Assembly: GCA_902825965.1 (NCBI GenBank)
Contig: CADEDA010000002.1
Coordinates: forward strand, 124,001-188,000
Length of the DNA stretch: 64,000 nt
Direction: 5' to 3'
Source: an uncultured Gemmatimonadota bacterium
Lineage (GTDB): Bacteria > Gemmatimonadota > Gemmatimonadetes > Gemmatimonadales > Gemmatimonadaceae
A program made the position numbers and the translations under genes. Shown here one piece after another: positions 36,565 to 44,742 of this stretch. Each line of letters starts with the position of its first letter. The first letter of the stretch is position 1. The notes beneath the pieces were generated by a model, which saw nothing but the letters and a program-made list of their open reading frames with translations, ran no database searches and was not told the origin of the DNA.

Positions 36565-38285
36565 ACTCCAAATCCGCCGCGCACCTCCTGCACGAGATCG
36601 TCGCCCTCCTCGAACTGCAGGGCGAGGACCCGGCCGTCCCCGCTCCCTTCGCCGACGCCGCGCGCTCCCTCGCCGCCAACGAGGGCCAGCCCATCGCCGA
36701 GTTGCTCCGGCGCGATCGACGCCGCTTCGCGCCGGAGGTCATCGAGGTCTTTGAGGACCTCAAGGCCACCGGTGGATCCACGCTGCTCGACCGCCTCCGC
36801 GAGAGCACACCCGAGGGGCTGTTCGAGATGATGCGGGTGCCCGGGCTGGGCCCGTCCCGCATCCGCCGCATCCACGAAGGACTCGGCATCGACACCCTGC
36901 AGGAACTCGAATCCGCCGCGCGCGACGGCCGACTCGCCGAGCTCCCGCGCTTCGGCGCGCGCACGGCCGAGCAGGTGCTCCGTGGCATCGCCTGGCTCAA
37001 GGAATCCGGCGCGCAGGTGCTGTACCCGCACGGACGCGCCGAGGCCGAACGGCTGCTCGCGGTCGTGCGGCGCCAGCAGGGCGTGGTGCGCGCCGAGATC
37101 GCGGGCGCCATCCGCCGCCACTGCGAGACCGTGCGCGAGATCGAGATCGTCGCCGCCTGTGCCCGCGAACCCGAGGCCGTCGCGGCCGCGCTGGCCCGTG
37201 CCCCCGGGGTGCGCGACTCCGTCGGCAGCGGCTCCCGCGAGGTGTCCATCCGCTACGATGACGGCATCCGCCTGCTGCTGCACTGCGTGAGCGCCGAGGA
37301 GTTCGTGGTCACCTGGTTCCGCGCCACCGGCAGCGAGGCGCACGTCGCCGAGGTGACGGCGCGCGCCGCACTCCGGGGCCTGACGCTGGACCGCCGGCAG
37401 TTGCGGCGCAGCGACGGCGGTGTCGTGGAGCTCGCCGACGAACCGGCGCTGTACGCCGCGATCGGCCTGCCCTGGCTCGCGCCCGAACTCCGGGAGGGCC
37501 TCGGTGAATCCGAGGCCGCGGCGGACGGCAGCATGCCGCGACTCATCGAGCTCGGGGACATCCGGGGGGCGCTGCACTGCCACTCGCAGTACTCGGACGG
37601 AGGGGCGACCATCGCCGAACTCGCGGCCGACGCGCGCCGTCGCGGTTGGACCTACCTCGGCATCTCCGACCACTCGCAGTCGGCGTTCTACGCCGGCGGG
37701 CTGACGGCCGAATCGCTCGCTCGCCAGCACGATGAGATCGACGCGATCAACGCCAGCTTCAGCGACTTCCGCGTGCTCAAGGGTGTCGAGGCGGACATCC
37801 TGCCCTGCGGCCGCATCGACTACCCCGTCGAGGTGCTCGACCGGTTCGACTACGTCATCGCCTCCGTGCACTCGCGGTTCGGCATGAACGAGACCCAGAT
37901 GACGGACCGCGTCTTGAAGGCGCTCGAGGACCCGCACATGTCCATCCTCGGCCACCCCACCGGGCGCCTGCTGCTCACGCGTGAGCCCTACGCCATCGAC
38001 ATGGACGCGGTGTTGCAGGTGGCGGGACGGCTCGGCGTGGCCGTGGAGCTCAACGCCGACCCGCACCGGCTGGACCTCGACTGGCGCCTCTGCCGCACCG
38101 CGAGCCGGCACGGCGCGCGCATCGAGATCGGCCCGGACGCGCACTCCGTGGACGGGCTCGAGAACATGGCGCTCGGGATCGGCATGGCACGCAAGGGCTG
38201 GCTCACGGCGGACGACGTGATCAACACGCGGAGCGCCGAGGCGCTCGTGGCGTTCGCGCGGCAGCGGAGGCGTCCCGCGTCGTGA
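36561..38285 (+). CDS. polX: DNA polymerase X family-like protein with PHP phosphoesterase domain (polymerase site degenerate)
   Basis: 574 residues, the length of bacterial PolX. N-terminal helix-hairpin-helix repeats (MMRVPGLGPSRIRRIHEGLG, LPRFGARTAEQVLRGIAWL) precede the palm. There the usual GS-x-RR...D-x-D motif reads AGAIRRHCETVREIEIV (residues about 180-196), and the third carboxylate strand reads GIRLLLHCV without Asp, so polymerase activity is doubtful. The C-terminal PHP domain keeps its metal ligands: GALHCHSQYSDGG, ISDHSQSAFYAGG, GVEADIL, IASVHSRFG, LGHPTGR and GPDAHSVDGL. The PHP domain gives 3'-5' exonuclease/AP-endonuclease activity in studied PolX proteins. GTGA overlap with nth suggests a base-excision-repair pair. 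Confidence 0.93.
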   Translation: MDSKSAAHLLHEIVALLELQGEDPAVPAPFADAARSLAANEGQPIAELLRRDRRRFAPEVIEVFEDLKATGGSTLLDRLRESTPEGLFEMMRVPGLGPSRIRRIHEGLGIDTLQELESAARDGRLAELPRFGARTAEQVLRGIAWLKESGAQVLYPHGRAEAERLLAVVRRQQGVVRAEIAGAIRRHCETVREIEIVAACAREPEAVAAALARAPGVRDSVGSGSREVSIRYDDGIRLLLHCVSAEEFVVTWFRATGSEAHVAEVTARAALRGLTLDRRQLRRSDGGVVELADEPALYAAIGLPWLAPELREGLGESEAAADGSMPRLIELGDIRGALHCHSQYSDGGATIAELAADARRRGWTYLGISDHSQSAFYAGGLTAESLARQHDEIDAINASFSDFRVLKGVEADILPCGRIDYPVEVLDRFDYVIASVHSRFGMNETQMTDRVLKALEDPHMSILGHPTGRLLLTREPYAIDMDAVLQVAGRLGVAVELNADPHRLDLDWRLCRTASRHGARIEIGPDAHSVDGLENMALGIGMARKGWLTADDVINTRSAEALVAFARQRRRPAS

Positions 38286-38932
38286 GGCGTCGCACCCGGG
38301 CCCAGTTGGCGGCGCACGCAGCGGAGATTCAGCGACGGTTGGCAGCCGAGTACCCCGACGCGCACTGCGAACTCACCTACCGCAATCCGTTCGAACTCGC
38401 CGTCGCCACCATCCTCTCCGCGCAGTGCACCGACAAGCGCGTGAATGCCGTGACGCCGGACCTGTTCGCCCGCTGGCCGGACGCCGAGGCGCTCGCGGCG
38501 GCGCCGCTCGAGGAGATCGAGTCCGTGATCCGGAGTACCGGGTTCTTCCGCAACAAGGCCAGATCGCTGCAGGGCCTCGCGCGGCAGCTGGTCGCGGAAC
38601 ACGGCGGCGAGGTGCCGCGTACCATGGAGGCACTCACGGTCCTGCCGGGCATCGGCCGCAAGACGGCGAACGTCGTGCTCGGGAACGCCTTCGGCATCAA
38701 CGACGGCATCGTGGTGGATACCCACGTGGCGCGCCTGGCCCGGCGGTTCGGCCTGACCCGCGCCACCGCACCGGTTCCCATCGAGCGCGCACTCCTGCCG
38801 CTGTTCCCCCGGGAGAGCTGGACCCAACTTTCCCACCTGATGATCTGGCACGGGCGTCGGACCTGCGACGCCCGCAAGCCACGCTGCACCCAATGCGTGT
38901 TGGCCGACATCTGCCCCTCGTACGCCCCCTGA
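38282..38932 (+). CDS. nth: Endonuclease III, DNA glycosylase/AP lyase
   Basis: Removes oxidised pyrimidines and nicks the abasic site. 216 residues from a GTG that overlaps the polX stop codon (GTGA). Features: ILSAQCTDKRVNAVTPDLF, the helix-hairpin-helix LPGIGRKTANVVL with Schiff-base Lys127, and VVDTHVARLARR with the catalytic Asp (residue 146). The C-terminal [4Fe-4S] ligands are complete in C-x6-C-x2-C-x5-C spacing (CDARKPRCTQCVLADIC). The Lys-Asp spacing is one residue longer than in E. coli, a small loop change. Translational coupling to the PHP-containing PolX fits a repair function. Confidence 0.97.
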   Translation: MRRRTRAQLAAHAAEIQRRLAAEYPDAHCELTYRNPFELAVATILSAQCTDKRVNAVTPDLFARWPDAEALAAAPLEEIESVIRSTGFFRNKARSLQGLARQLVAEHGGEVPRTMEALTVLPGIGRKTANVVLGNAFGINDGIVVDTHVARLARRFGLTRATAPVPIERALLPLFPRESWTQLSHLMIWHGRRTCDARKPRCTQCVLADICPSYAP

Positions 38933-38943
38933 CCCCGCCCTCG

Positions 38944-39414
38944 ATGCCCCTGCTCCGCCCGCTCGTCACCGTCACCGCTGCCGCCACCCTCGGCTGGACC
39001 GTCACCGCCTGCGCGAGTGCCGCGAAGGCGCCGGCGTCCACCAATGCCGCCTTGCTCGCGCCGCCCAAGGACGCCTGTGTCCTCGCCCGCGAGGACGCGG
39101 CGCTCAATCCGCGGCTGGACGTGGAGCGGGTGCCGGCGCCGATCAAGATGGACCCGGCACCCATCCGGCGTCCCGTACCGCGGAACGTGCTGCGCCGGGA
39201 CGGCTCGTCGGTGATCAAGGTGGAGGTGCTGGTCGACACCCTGGGCAAGCCGGACATGACGACCTTCGCGGTGATCGAGTCGTCCAACGTCTGGTTCACC
39301 AACGGCGTGAAGGCCGCCATCGCCAAGTGGACCTTCGAGCCCGCCCTCCGGAACGGCTGCAAGGTCCCGCGGTTCTACCTCTTCAGCGCCAGCTCCCCGG
39401 CCCGGCCGCGGTAG
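38944..39414 (+). CDS. Lipoprotein with TonB C-terminal-like domain
   Basis: 156 residues from ATG 38944, 11 bp after nth. The N-terminal hydrophobic stretch ends in TVTACASA, a plausible lipobox with Cys as acylation site. Residues about 70-150 resemble the TonB C-terminal/energy-transducing fold: VIKVEVLVDTLGKPDMTTF, VIESSNVWFTNGVKAAIAKW and FEPALRNGCKVPRFYLFSAS (the W-x-F-x-P-A pattern is typical). Without a membrane anchor helix plus proline-rich spacer it is not a standard TonB; single-domain versions of this kind are common in Gemmatimonadota and Bacteroidota, with unclear roles. Confidence 0.8.
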   Translation: MPLLRPLVTVTAAATLGWTVTACASAAKAPASTNAALLAPPKDACVLAREDAALNPRLDVERVPAPIKMDPAPIRRPVPRNVLRRDGSSVIKVEVLVDTLGKPDMTTFAVIESSNVWFTNGVKAAIAKWTFEPALRNGCKVPRFYLFSASSPARPR

Positions 39415-39485
39415 GCTAAGCCGGGCGGCTCGACTAGATTCCGTCCATCCACGCAGCGCCGTCCGTCGTCCTTCGTCCGCCGTCC

Positions 39486-39944
39486 ATGAAAACCGCCACG
39501 TTCGAAACCAACCTCGGCACCATCACCGCGGAGCTCTTCGAGAAGGACGCTCCCGGCACCGTCGCCAACTTCGAGAAGCTCGCCAACGAGGGCTTCTACG
39601 ACAACATCCGGTTCCACCGCGTCATCCCCGACTTCGTCGTCCAGGGTGGCTGCCCGAACGCCAAGATCGGCGGCACCCCCAAGGGTCCGCCGGGCACCGG
39701 TGGACCGGGCTGGACCATCAAGTGCGAGACCAAGGGGAATCCGCAGACGCACAAGCTGGGTGCGCTGTCCATGGCCCACGCCGGCAAGGACACCGGCGGC
39801 TCGCAGTTCTTCATGGTGCTCAGCGAGGCCAACACCCGGCACCTGAATGGCGTGCACACCGTCTTCGGGCAGATCACCACCGGGCTCGATGTCATGAACA
39901 AGCTCTCGCAGAACGATCATATGGTGAAGGTGCGCGTTTCCTGA
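39486..39944 (+). CDS. ppiB: Peptidyl-prolyl cis-trans isomerase, cyclophilin type
   Basis: 152 residues without signal peptide, therefore a cytosolic cyclophilin (PpiB type) accelerating proline isomerisation in protein folding. Catalytic and peptide-binding residues are visible: Arg in [15 protein letters not shown], Gln in the same block, [11 protein letters not shown] and [12 protein letters not shown]. The central loop [20 protein letters not shown] is longer than in E. coli PpiB. The gene is preceded by an A/T-poor leader with no clear Shine-Dalgarno. It is followed after 41 bp by a small membrane protein gene with its own good ribosome binding site. Confidence 0.96.
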   Translation: MKTATFETNLGTITAELFEKDAPGTVANFEKLANEGFYDNIRFHRVIPDFVVQGGCPNAKIGGTPKGPPGTGGPGWTIKCETKGNPQTHKLGALSMAHAGKDTGGSQFFMVLSEANTRHLNGVHTVFGQITTGLDVMNKLSQNDHMVKVRVS

Positions 39945-39985
39945 ACGCGCGTCCGCACCACTCCCCCCGACTCGAGGAACTTCCC

Positions 39986-40144
39986 ATGACCGCTGGAACC
40001 CCGATGACCGGCCGCGACACCGCCGCCGCGTTCAAGGGCCTGCTCGTCGGCATCATCGCCCTCGGCATCGTCGTGCTCACGACCGTGTACCTCACGAACA
40101 AGAAGTTCGAAGGCCACGAGACGACGGCGGCCCAGCCGCACTGA
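39986..40144 (+). CDS. Small single-helix membrane protein
   Basis: 52 residues. GAGGAA lies about seven nt before ATG 39986, one of the few strong Shine-Dalgarno sequences in this window. After about 15 polar residues there is one hydrophobic helix (FKGLLVGIIALGIVVLTTVY), then a short charged tail KKFEGHETTAAQPH. The two histidines in the tail and its place 11 bp before a heavy-metal P-type ATPase suggest an accessory subunit or metal-related role, but this is inference. No family recognised. Confidence 0.7.
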   Translation: MTAGTPMTGRDTAAAFKGLLVGIIALGIVVLTTVYLTNKKFEGHETTAAQPH

Positions 40145-40155
40145 CGGGCCCTGAC

Positions 40156-42159
40156 GTGACGACGCCACCGGCGTCTTCCCACCCGCCCCCTCCGACGGCC
40201 GCCGAGCGCCCCGCGACCACCTCCGGTCGCGGGGCGTCCGCGTTCCCGGCCCCTGCGCCGTCGCGGCTCCCCTTCCCGCTCGCCGCCGCGCGCACGCCCG
40301 CGCTCACGTTGCTCGCCATGCTCGCCGGCGCCGCCATGCGGTTCGCCGACGGCCTCCGCCCCTACAGCACCACGGTCCTGCTCGTCGCGCTGGCCCTGCT
40401 CGGCGCCCCCGTGGTGCTGCGCACGCTGCGCGGCATTCTGCACGGGGAATTCGCCGCCGACGTCGTCGCGATGCTCGCGATCGTCACCGCCGTCATCCTG
40501 CAGCAGCCCTTCGCGGGCCTGGTGATCGTGCTCATGCAGACCGGCGGCGAGCTGCTGGAGCGCTACGCCGAGGGCCGCGCCAGCGACGCGGTCCGCGAGC
40601 TCGAGGCCGCCGCCCCGCGCATCGCCCACCGGGTCAGCGACCCGACGCGCATCGAGGACATCGAGGCCGAGCAGATCGTGATCGGCGACCGCATCCTCGT
40701 GCGCCCCGGGGAGATGGTGCCCTGCGACGGCGAGGTGATCGACGGCAGCAGCTCCCTCGACACCTCGCGCGTGACCGGCGAGGCGGTGCCCGAACGTGTC
40801 GGCATCGGCTCGGCGGTCCGCTCGGGCGTCGTGAACACCGTCTCGCCGATCCTCGTGCGGGCCACCGCCCCGGCGCGCGAGTCGCTGTACGCGCGGATCG
40901 TGGAGCTGGTGCGCAGTGCGCAGGCGGAGAAGTCGCCGATCCAGCGCATGGCCGACCGCTGGGCGGTGTGGTTCACACCCATCACGCTCGTGGCATGCGG
41001 CATCGCGTGGTGGCTCTCGGGTGACGCGGACCGCGTGCTCGCCGTGCTGGTGGTGGCCACACCCTGCCCGCTGCTGCTCGCGACACCGGTGGCGATCATC
41101 GGGGGGATCAACCGCGCGGCGCGGCGCCAGGTGATCGTGCGCAACGGCGCCGCACTCGAGCTGCTCGCGCGGGTCGACACGGTGGTGTTCGACAAGACCG
41201 GCACGCTCACCCACGGCCGTCCCGCGGTGCGCGACGTGCGCGTGCTCGTCCCGGCGACGGTGGGGGACGGGAGTCCGGACGCGCTCGACCGCCTCCTCGC
41301 GGCGGCGGCGGCCGTGGAGCTGGGCAGCGGCCACCTGCTGGCGCAGTCGGTGGTCGCCCACGCCCTCGAGCGCGGTCTCGCGCTCCCGGTGGCCAAGGAC
41401 ATCGTGGAGGAATCCGGCCGCGGCGTGTTCGGCCGCGTCGCGGACGCACCGGTCACGGTGGGCAATCGCGCACTCGTCGCCGAGCGACACCCGGCGCTGC
41501 GCGCGGCGCTCGAGGCGCACGTCCCCGCCGCGGACGGCGGACTCCGCGCCTACGTCGGCCTCGGGAACGCACAGCTGGGCGTGATCACGTTCGCCGACCG
41601 CATGCGCGAGGGACTCGCACCGTTCATCGCCCGGCTCCACCGACTCGGCCTCACGCGCACCGTGCTGCTCTCCGGCGATCACACCAGCAACGTGCGACCG
41701 GTCGCCGAGGCGCTCGGCATCACCGAGGCACGCGGCGACCTGTTCCCCGACGACAAGGTGGCGGCGGTCAAGCAGCTCGAGGCCGACGGGCGCCACGTGC
41801 TCATGGTCGGCGACGGGACCAACGACGCACCCGCCCTCTCCGCCGCGACCGTGGGCGTGGCCCTCGCGGCCCACGGGGGCGGCATCTCCGCCGAGGCGGC
41901 GGGTGTGGTGCTGCTGGTGGACGACGTCACCCGCGTGGAGGATGCCGTGCGCATCGGCCAGCGCGCCGTGGCGATCGCACGGCAGAGCATCATGGCCGGT
42001 CTCGTGCTCTCCGGGGCGGCGATGGTCGTCGCCGCCCTCGGCTTCATCCCGCCGACGGCGGGGGCGCTGATCCAGGAGGCGATCGACGTGGCGGTGATCC
42101 TGAATGCCCTGCGCGCGGCGCAGGATCCTCATGCAGGGCCCGCATCGCCGGCGTCGTGA
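40156..42159 (+). CDS. P1B-type heavy-metal-translocating ATPase (TPCP subtype)
   Basis: 667 residues, GTG start. There is no N-terminal CxxC metal-binding domain; a proline-rich 40-residue N-terminus leads straight into the helices. P-type landmarks: actuator SRVTGEAVPERVG, transmembrane metal site VVATPCPLLLATPVA, phosphorylation site FDKTGTLTHG, and hinge VGDGTNDAPALSA. The P1B 'HP' locus reads GSGHLLAQS, keeping His but not Pro. The TPCPLLLA intramembrane motif differs from the CPC of copper pumps and occurs in less-characterised members, so the exported metal is unknown. Its 3' end overlaps the antisense ccoS gene by 116 bp. Confidence 0.92.
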   Translation: MTTPPASSHPPPPTAAERPATTSGRGASAFPAPAPSRLPFPLAAARTPALTLLAMLAGAAMRFADGLRPYSTTVLLVALALLGAPVVLRTLRGILHGEFAADVVAMLAIVTAVILQQPFAGLVIVLMQTGGELLERYAEGRASDAVRELEAAAPRIAHRVSDPTRIEDIEAEQIVIGDRILVRPGEMVPCDGEVIDGSSSLDTSRVTGEAVPERVGIGSAVRSGVVNTVSPILVRATAPARESLYARIVELVRSAQAEKSPIQRMADRWAVWFTPITLVACGIAWWLSGDADRVLAVLVVATPCPLLLATPVAIIGGINRAARRQVIVRNGAALELLARVDTVVFDKTGTLTHGRPAVRDVRVLVPATVGDGSPDALDRLLAAAAAVELGSGHLLAQSVVAHALERGLALPVAKDIVEESGRGVFGRVADAPVTVGNRALVAERHPALRAALEAHVPAADGGLRAYVGLGNAQLGVITFADRMREGLAPFIARLHRLGLTRTVLLSGDHTSNVRPVAEALGITEARGDLFPDDKVAAVKQLEADGRHVLMVGDGTNDAPALSAATVGVALAAHGGGISAEAAGVVLLVDDVTRVEDAVRIGQRAVAIARQSIMAGLVLSGAAMVVAALGFIPPTAGALIQEAIDVAVILNALRAAQDPHAGPASPAS

Positions 42160-42259
42160 GGTCGTCGAACTGCCCCGAGCGGCTCGACCAGGCGTAGGCC
42201 GCGACGAAGCCCGCGACCATCACCAACGCCAGCGGGATGAGGACGAAGAGGACACTCAT
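42044..42259 (-). CDS. ccoS: cbb3-type oxidase assembly protein CcoS
   Basis: 71 residues: one N-terminal helix (MSVLFVLIPLALVMVAGFVA) then WSSRSGQFDDLTTPAMRAL, the CcoS signature with the conserved GQFDDL segment; the Pro/Ser/Gly-rich tail is extra. CcoS is required for cofactor insertion into CcoN in studied bacteria. It overlaps the ccoI stop as ATGA, as usual for ccoI-ccoS pairs, and is the last gene of the cbb3 operon. Its last 116 bp are antisense to the 3' end of the converging P-type ATPase gene, which may explain the low-complexity tail. Confidence 0.9.
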   Translation of the reverse strand: MSVLFVLIPLALVMVAGFVAAYAWSSRSGQFDDLTTPAMRALHEDPAPRAGHSGSPPRRSPPGSAPPPSAG

Positions 42260-44742
42260 GCGGCGCTCCGGACGAAGGGTCGGCTGAAGGTACGGCTGCG
42301 CCAGGCGCCGAGGATGGCCGTCACCGAGCTCACGGGCATCAGGATGGCCGCGACGATCGGGTCGAGCAGGCCCGCCATGGCCAGGCTCACGGCAATGGCG
42401 TTGTAGCCCAGCGCGATGAGCATGTTCCGGCGAATGATGCGGGTGGTCCGAGTGGCGCCGTCGAGCAGGTCGTTCAGCGCCGCGATGCCGCCGCGGGCCA
42501 AGTATACGTCTGCCGCTGCCATCGACGCCTCGGCGCCGCCGCGCACCGCGATCCCGACCGTGGCAGCCGAGATGGCCGCGGCATCGTTGACGCCGTCGCC
42601 CACCATGACCACCGGCCCGCGCGCACGCGCCGCCAGCACCGCGTCGCGCTTGCGCTCAGGGGTCGCACCGCCTTCGCTGCGCGCGGCGTCGAGGCCCAGC
42701 GTCCGGGCCACATGCGCGACCACTGGTGCGGCGTCCCCGCTCAGGATGCGCACCTCCCAGCCCGCCGCACGCAACGTGCGGACCGCGTCCGCGGCCTCGG
42801 CGCGCAGCGGGTCGCCGAACGTCGCCCGCGCGACGATCACACCGTCCACCGCGACGAGCACCGAGGTGCGGACCGCCGCGGCCTCGTCCTGCGGGCGCGT
42901 GCCGAAGCCCCGCGGGTCCGTGGCAGCTTCCGCCACCCACGAGGGCTTGCCGACACGCACCACGGTGCCGCGCACGCGGGCCTCGACCCCTGCGCCGAGC
43001 ACCTCGTACACCGCCTCGGCGTCGAGTGCCGCCACGGAATCCGACGCATCGCGGCCTGTCCAGGCGCTCACGAACGCCGCCGCGACCGGATGGCGCGAGT
43101 GCCGCTCCGCGGCGAGCACGAGCGCTTGCGTCGCGTCGTCACCCTCCCAGCTTGCGAGCGCGAGCCGTCCTTCGGTGAGGGTGCCCGTCTTGTCCACGAA
43201 GAGTGTGCCGCGCTCCGTCAGCGACTCGAGCGCATGCCCACCCTTGATGAGGATCCCGCGGGCCGCCGCGCGCCCGATCGCGACCGTGAACGCCAGCGGC
43301 GTCGCCATGGCGAGTGCACAGGGGCAGGTGACGACGAGCAGGGCGATCGCATGGTCCATCGCCCGCGCGGCGTCGGTCTGCCACCACAGCGCCGCGGTGA
43401 TGGTCGCGAGCAGCAATGCCGCGGCGATGAAGTACCCCGCGATGCGGTCGGCGAAGAGCACCACCGGCGCCCGTTCGCGGGCACCGGACTCCACATCGCG
43501 CAGCAGGCGCCCCAGCCGCGACTCGCTGCCGGCCTCCTGCACCTCCACGCGCAGGGGTGCGCTCAGGTTCACGGTGCCCGCGAACACCTGCGCGCCCTCG
43601 CGCACCGACACCGGCCGGGATTCGCCCGTGAGCAACGCGAGGTCGAGTGCCGAGCTGCCGCGCAGCACGACGCCGTCGGCCGCGAGTGTGTCGCCCGCGC
43701 GGACCTCGAGCAGCATGCCGGGTTGCACCGCCTCGGTGGGGATCTCGCTGATGGCCTCGGTGACGGGGTCCACGACCCGCGCGGTGGCCGGCGCGAGGGC
43801 GCCGAGCAGCGCGGCGGCATCCGCGGCGGTGCGCTGCGCGCGGTGTTGCAGGTACCGGCCGATGAGCAGCAGCAGGATCAGTGTCGACACGGCATCGAAG
43901 TAGATCGGCCCCGCATCGCGCACGGTGTTCACCGCGCCCTGCACCACACCGGCGCCGAGCGCGAGCGCGATCGGCACGTCCATGTGCAGTCCCCCGGCCT
44001 TGATCGCCTGCCAGGCGCTGGTGAAGAACACGCGCCCCGGCCAGACGATGGCCGGCACCACGAGCACGAGGCTGGTCCAGCGGAAGTAGCGCTCGAACTC
44101 GGCCTCGATCCCGCCGAACAGGCCGCTGTAGAGCGCCAGCGAGATCGCCATCACGTTCATCGCGATGGCACCTGCGACACCGATGCGCATGAGCATCGTG
44201 CGCTCCTCCTGCCGACGCGCCTCGTCGGCCCCGCGCCCCCGATACGGATGCGGGCGGTAGCCGAGCTGGTCGAGGGTGCGCGCGAGCACGCTGAGCGACG
44301 TCACGGCGGGATCCCACACGAGGCGCGCCAGGCCACGCGTCACGTCGAGCTCGGCGCGCACCGCGCCCGGGACCACCATCGGCACCCGTTCCACCAGCCA
44401 CACGCAGGACGCGCAGTGCACGCCCTCGAGGTAGAGAGCGGTCTCGGCCAGGCCGTCGGCGCCCACGCGCACGTGTGCCGCCGTGAAGGCCGCGTGGTCG
44501 AACTCCACGAAGCTCCGTCCGCTCACCGCCACCCGCTCGCCGCGGCGGTCGGGCAGCGCGTAGAAGCCGTCGAGTCCGCTCTGCTTGATGATCGCGGCGG
44601 CCGTCTCGCAGCCCGCGCAGCAATAGGTGGCGTCGTCCACGTGCCGCGCCTCGCCCGGCACGGCGTCGAGCCCGCAGTGCGAGCAGACGAGGCGGACCTG
44701 TGGCGCCGGCAGCGCCAATCCGGAGCTAACCGTTGTGCTCAT
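42256..44742 (-). CDS. ccoI: Copper-translocating P1B ATPase CcoI (FixI) for cbb3 oxidase assembly
   Basis: 828 residues. An N-terminal Cys-rich segment (LVCSHCGLDAVPG, TYCCAGCETA) characteristic of CcoI/FixI precedes a heavy-metal-associated domain with GVHCASCVW. Eight helices follow, with the intramembrane copper site VVTCPCALAMATPLA, actuator ALLTGESRPV, phosphorylation motif VDKTGTLTEG, the HP locus SRHPVAAAF and hinge VGDGVNDAAAISA. CcoI supplies copper to the CuB site of CcoN. It overlaps the TauE/SafE gene by 17 bp and ccoS by 4 bp, inside the cbb3 operon. Confidence 0.96.
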   Translation of the reverse strand: MSTTVSSGLALPAPQVRLVCSHCGLDAVPGEARHVDDATYCCAGCETAAAIIKQSGLDGFYALPDRRGERVAVSGRSFVEFDHAAFTAAHVRVGADGLAETALYLEGVHCASCVWLVERVPMVVPGAVRAELDVTRGLARLVWDPAVTSLSVLARTLDQLGYRPHPYRGRGADEARRQEERTMLMRIGVAGAIAMNVMAISLALYSGLFGGIEAEFERYFRWTSLVLVVPAIVWPGRVFFTSAWQAIKAGGLHMDVPIALALGAGVVQGAVNTVRDAGPIYFDAVSTLILLLLIGRYLQHRAQRTAADAAALLGALAPATARVVDPVTEAISEIPTEAVQPGMLLEVRAGDTLAADGVVLRGSSALDLALLTGESRPVSVREGAQVFAGTVNLSAPLRVEVQEAGSESRLGRLLRDVESGARERAPVVLFADRIAGYFIAAALLLATITAALWWQTDAARAMDHAIALLVVTCPCALAMATPLAFTVAIGRAAARGILIKGGHALESLTERGTLFVDKTGTLTEGRLALASWEGDDATQALVLAAERHSRHPVAAAFVSAWTGRDASDSVAALDAEAVYEVLGAGVEARVRGTVVRVGKPSWVAEAATDPRGFGTRPQDEAAAVRTSVLVAVDGVIVARATFGDPLRAEAADAVRTLRAAGWEVRILSGDAAPVVAHVARTLGLDAARSEGGATPERKRDAVLAARARGPVVMVGDGVNDAAAISAATVGIAVRGGAEASMAAADVYLARGGIAALNDLLDGATRTTRIIRRNMLIALGYNAIAVSLAMAGLLDPIVAAILMPVSSVTAILGAWRSRTFSRPFVRSAA

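Noticed and set aside
36093-38144. 683-codon open frame antisense to polX
   Set aside because: No recognisable domain, and it opposes conserved PHP and helix-hairpin-helix motifs; shadow frame.
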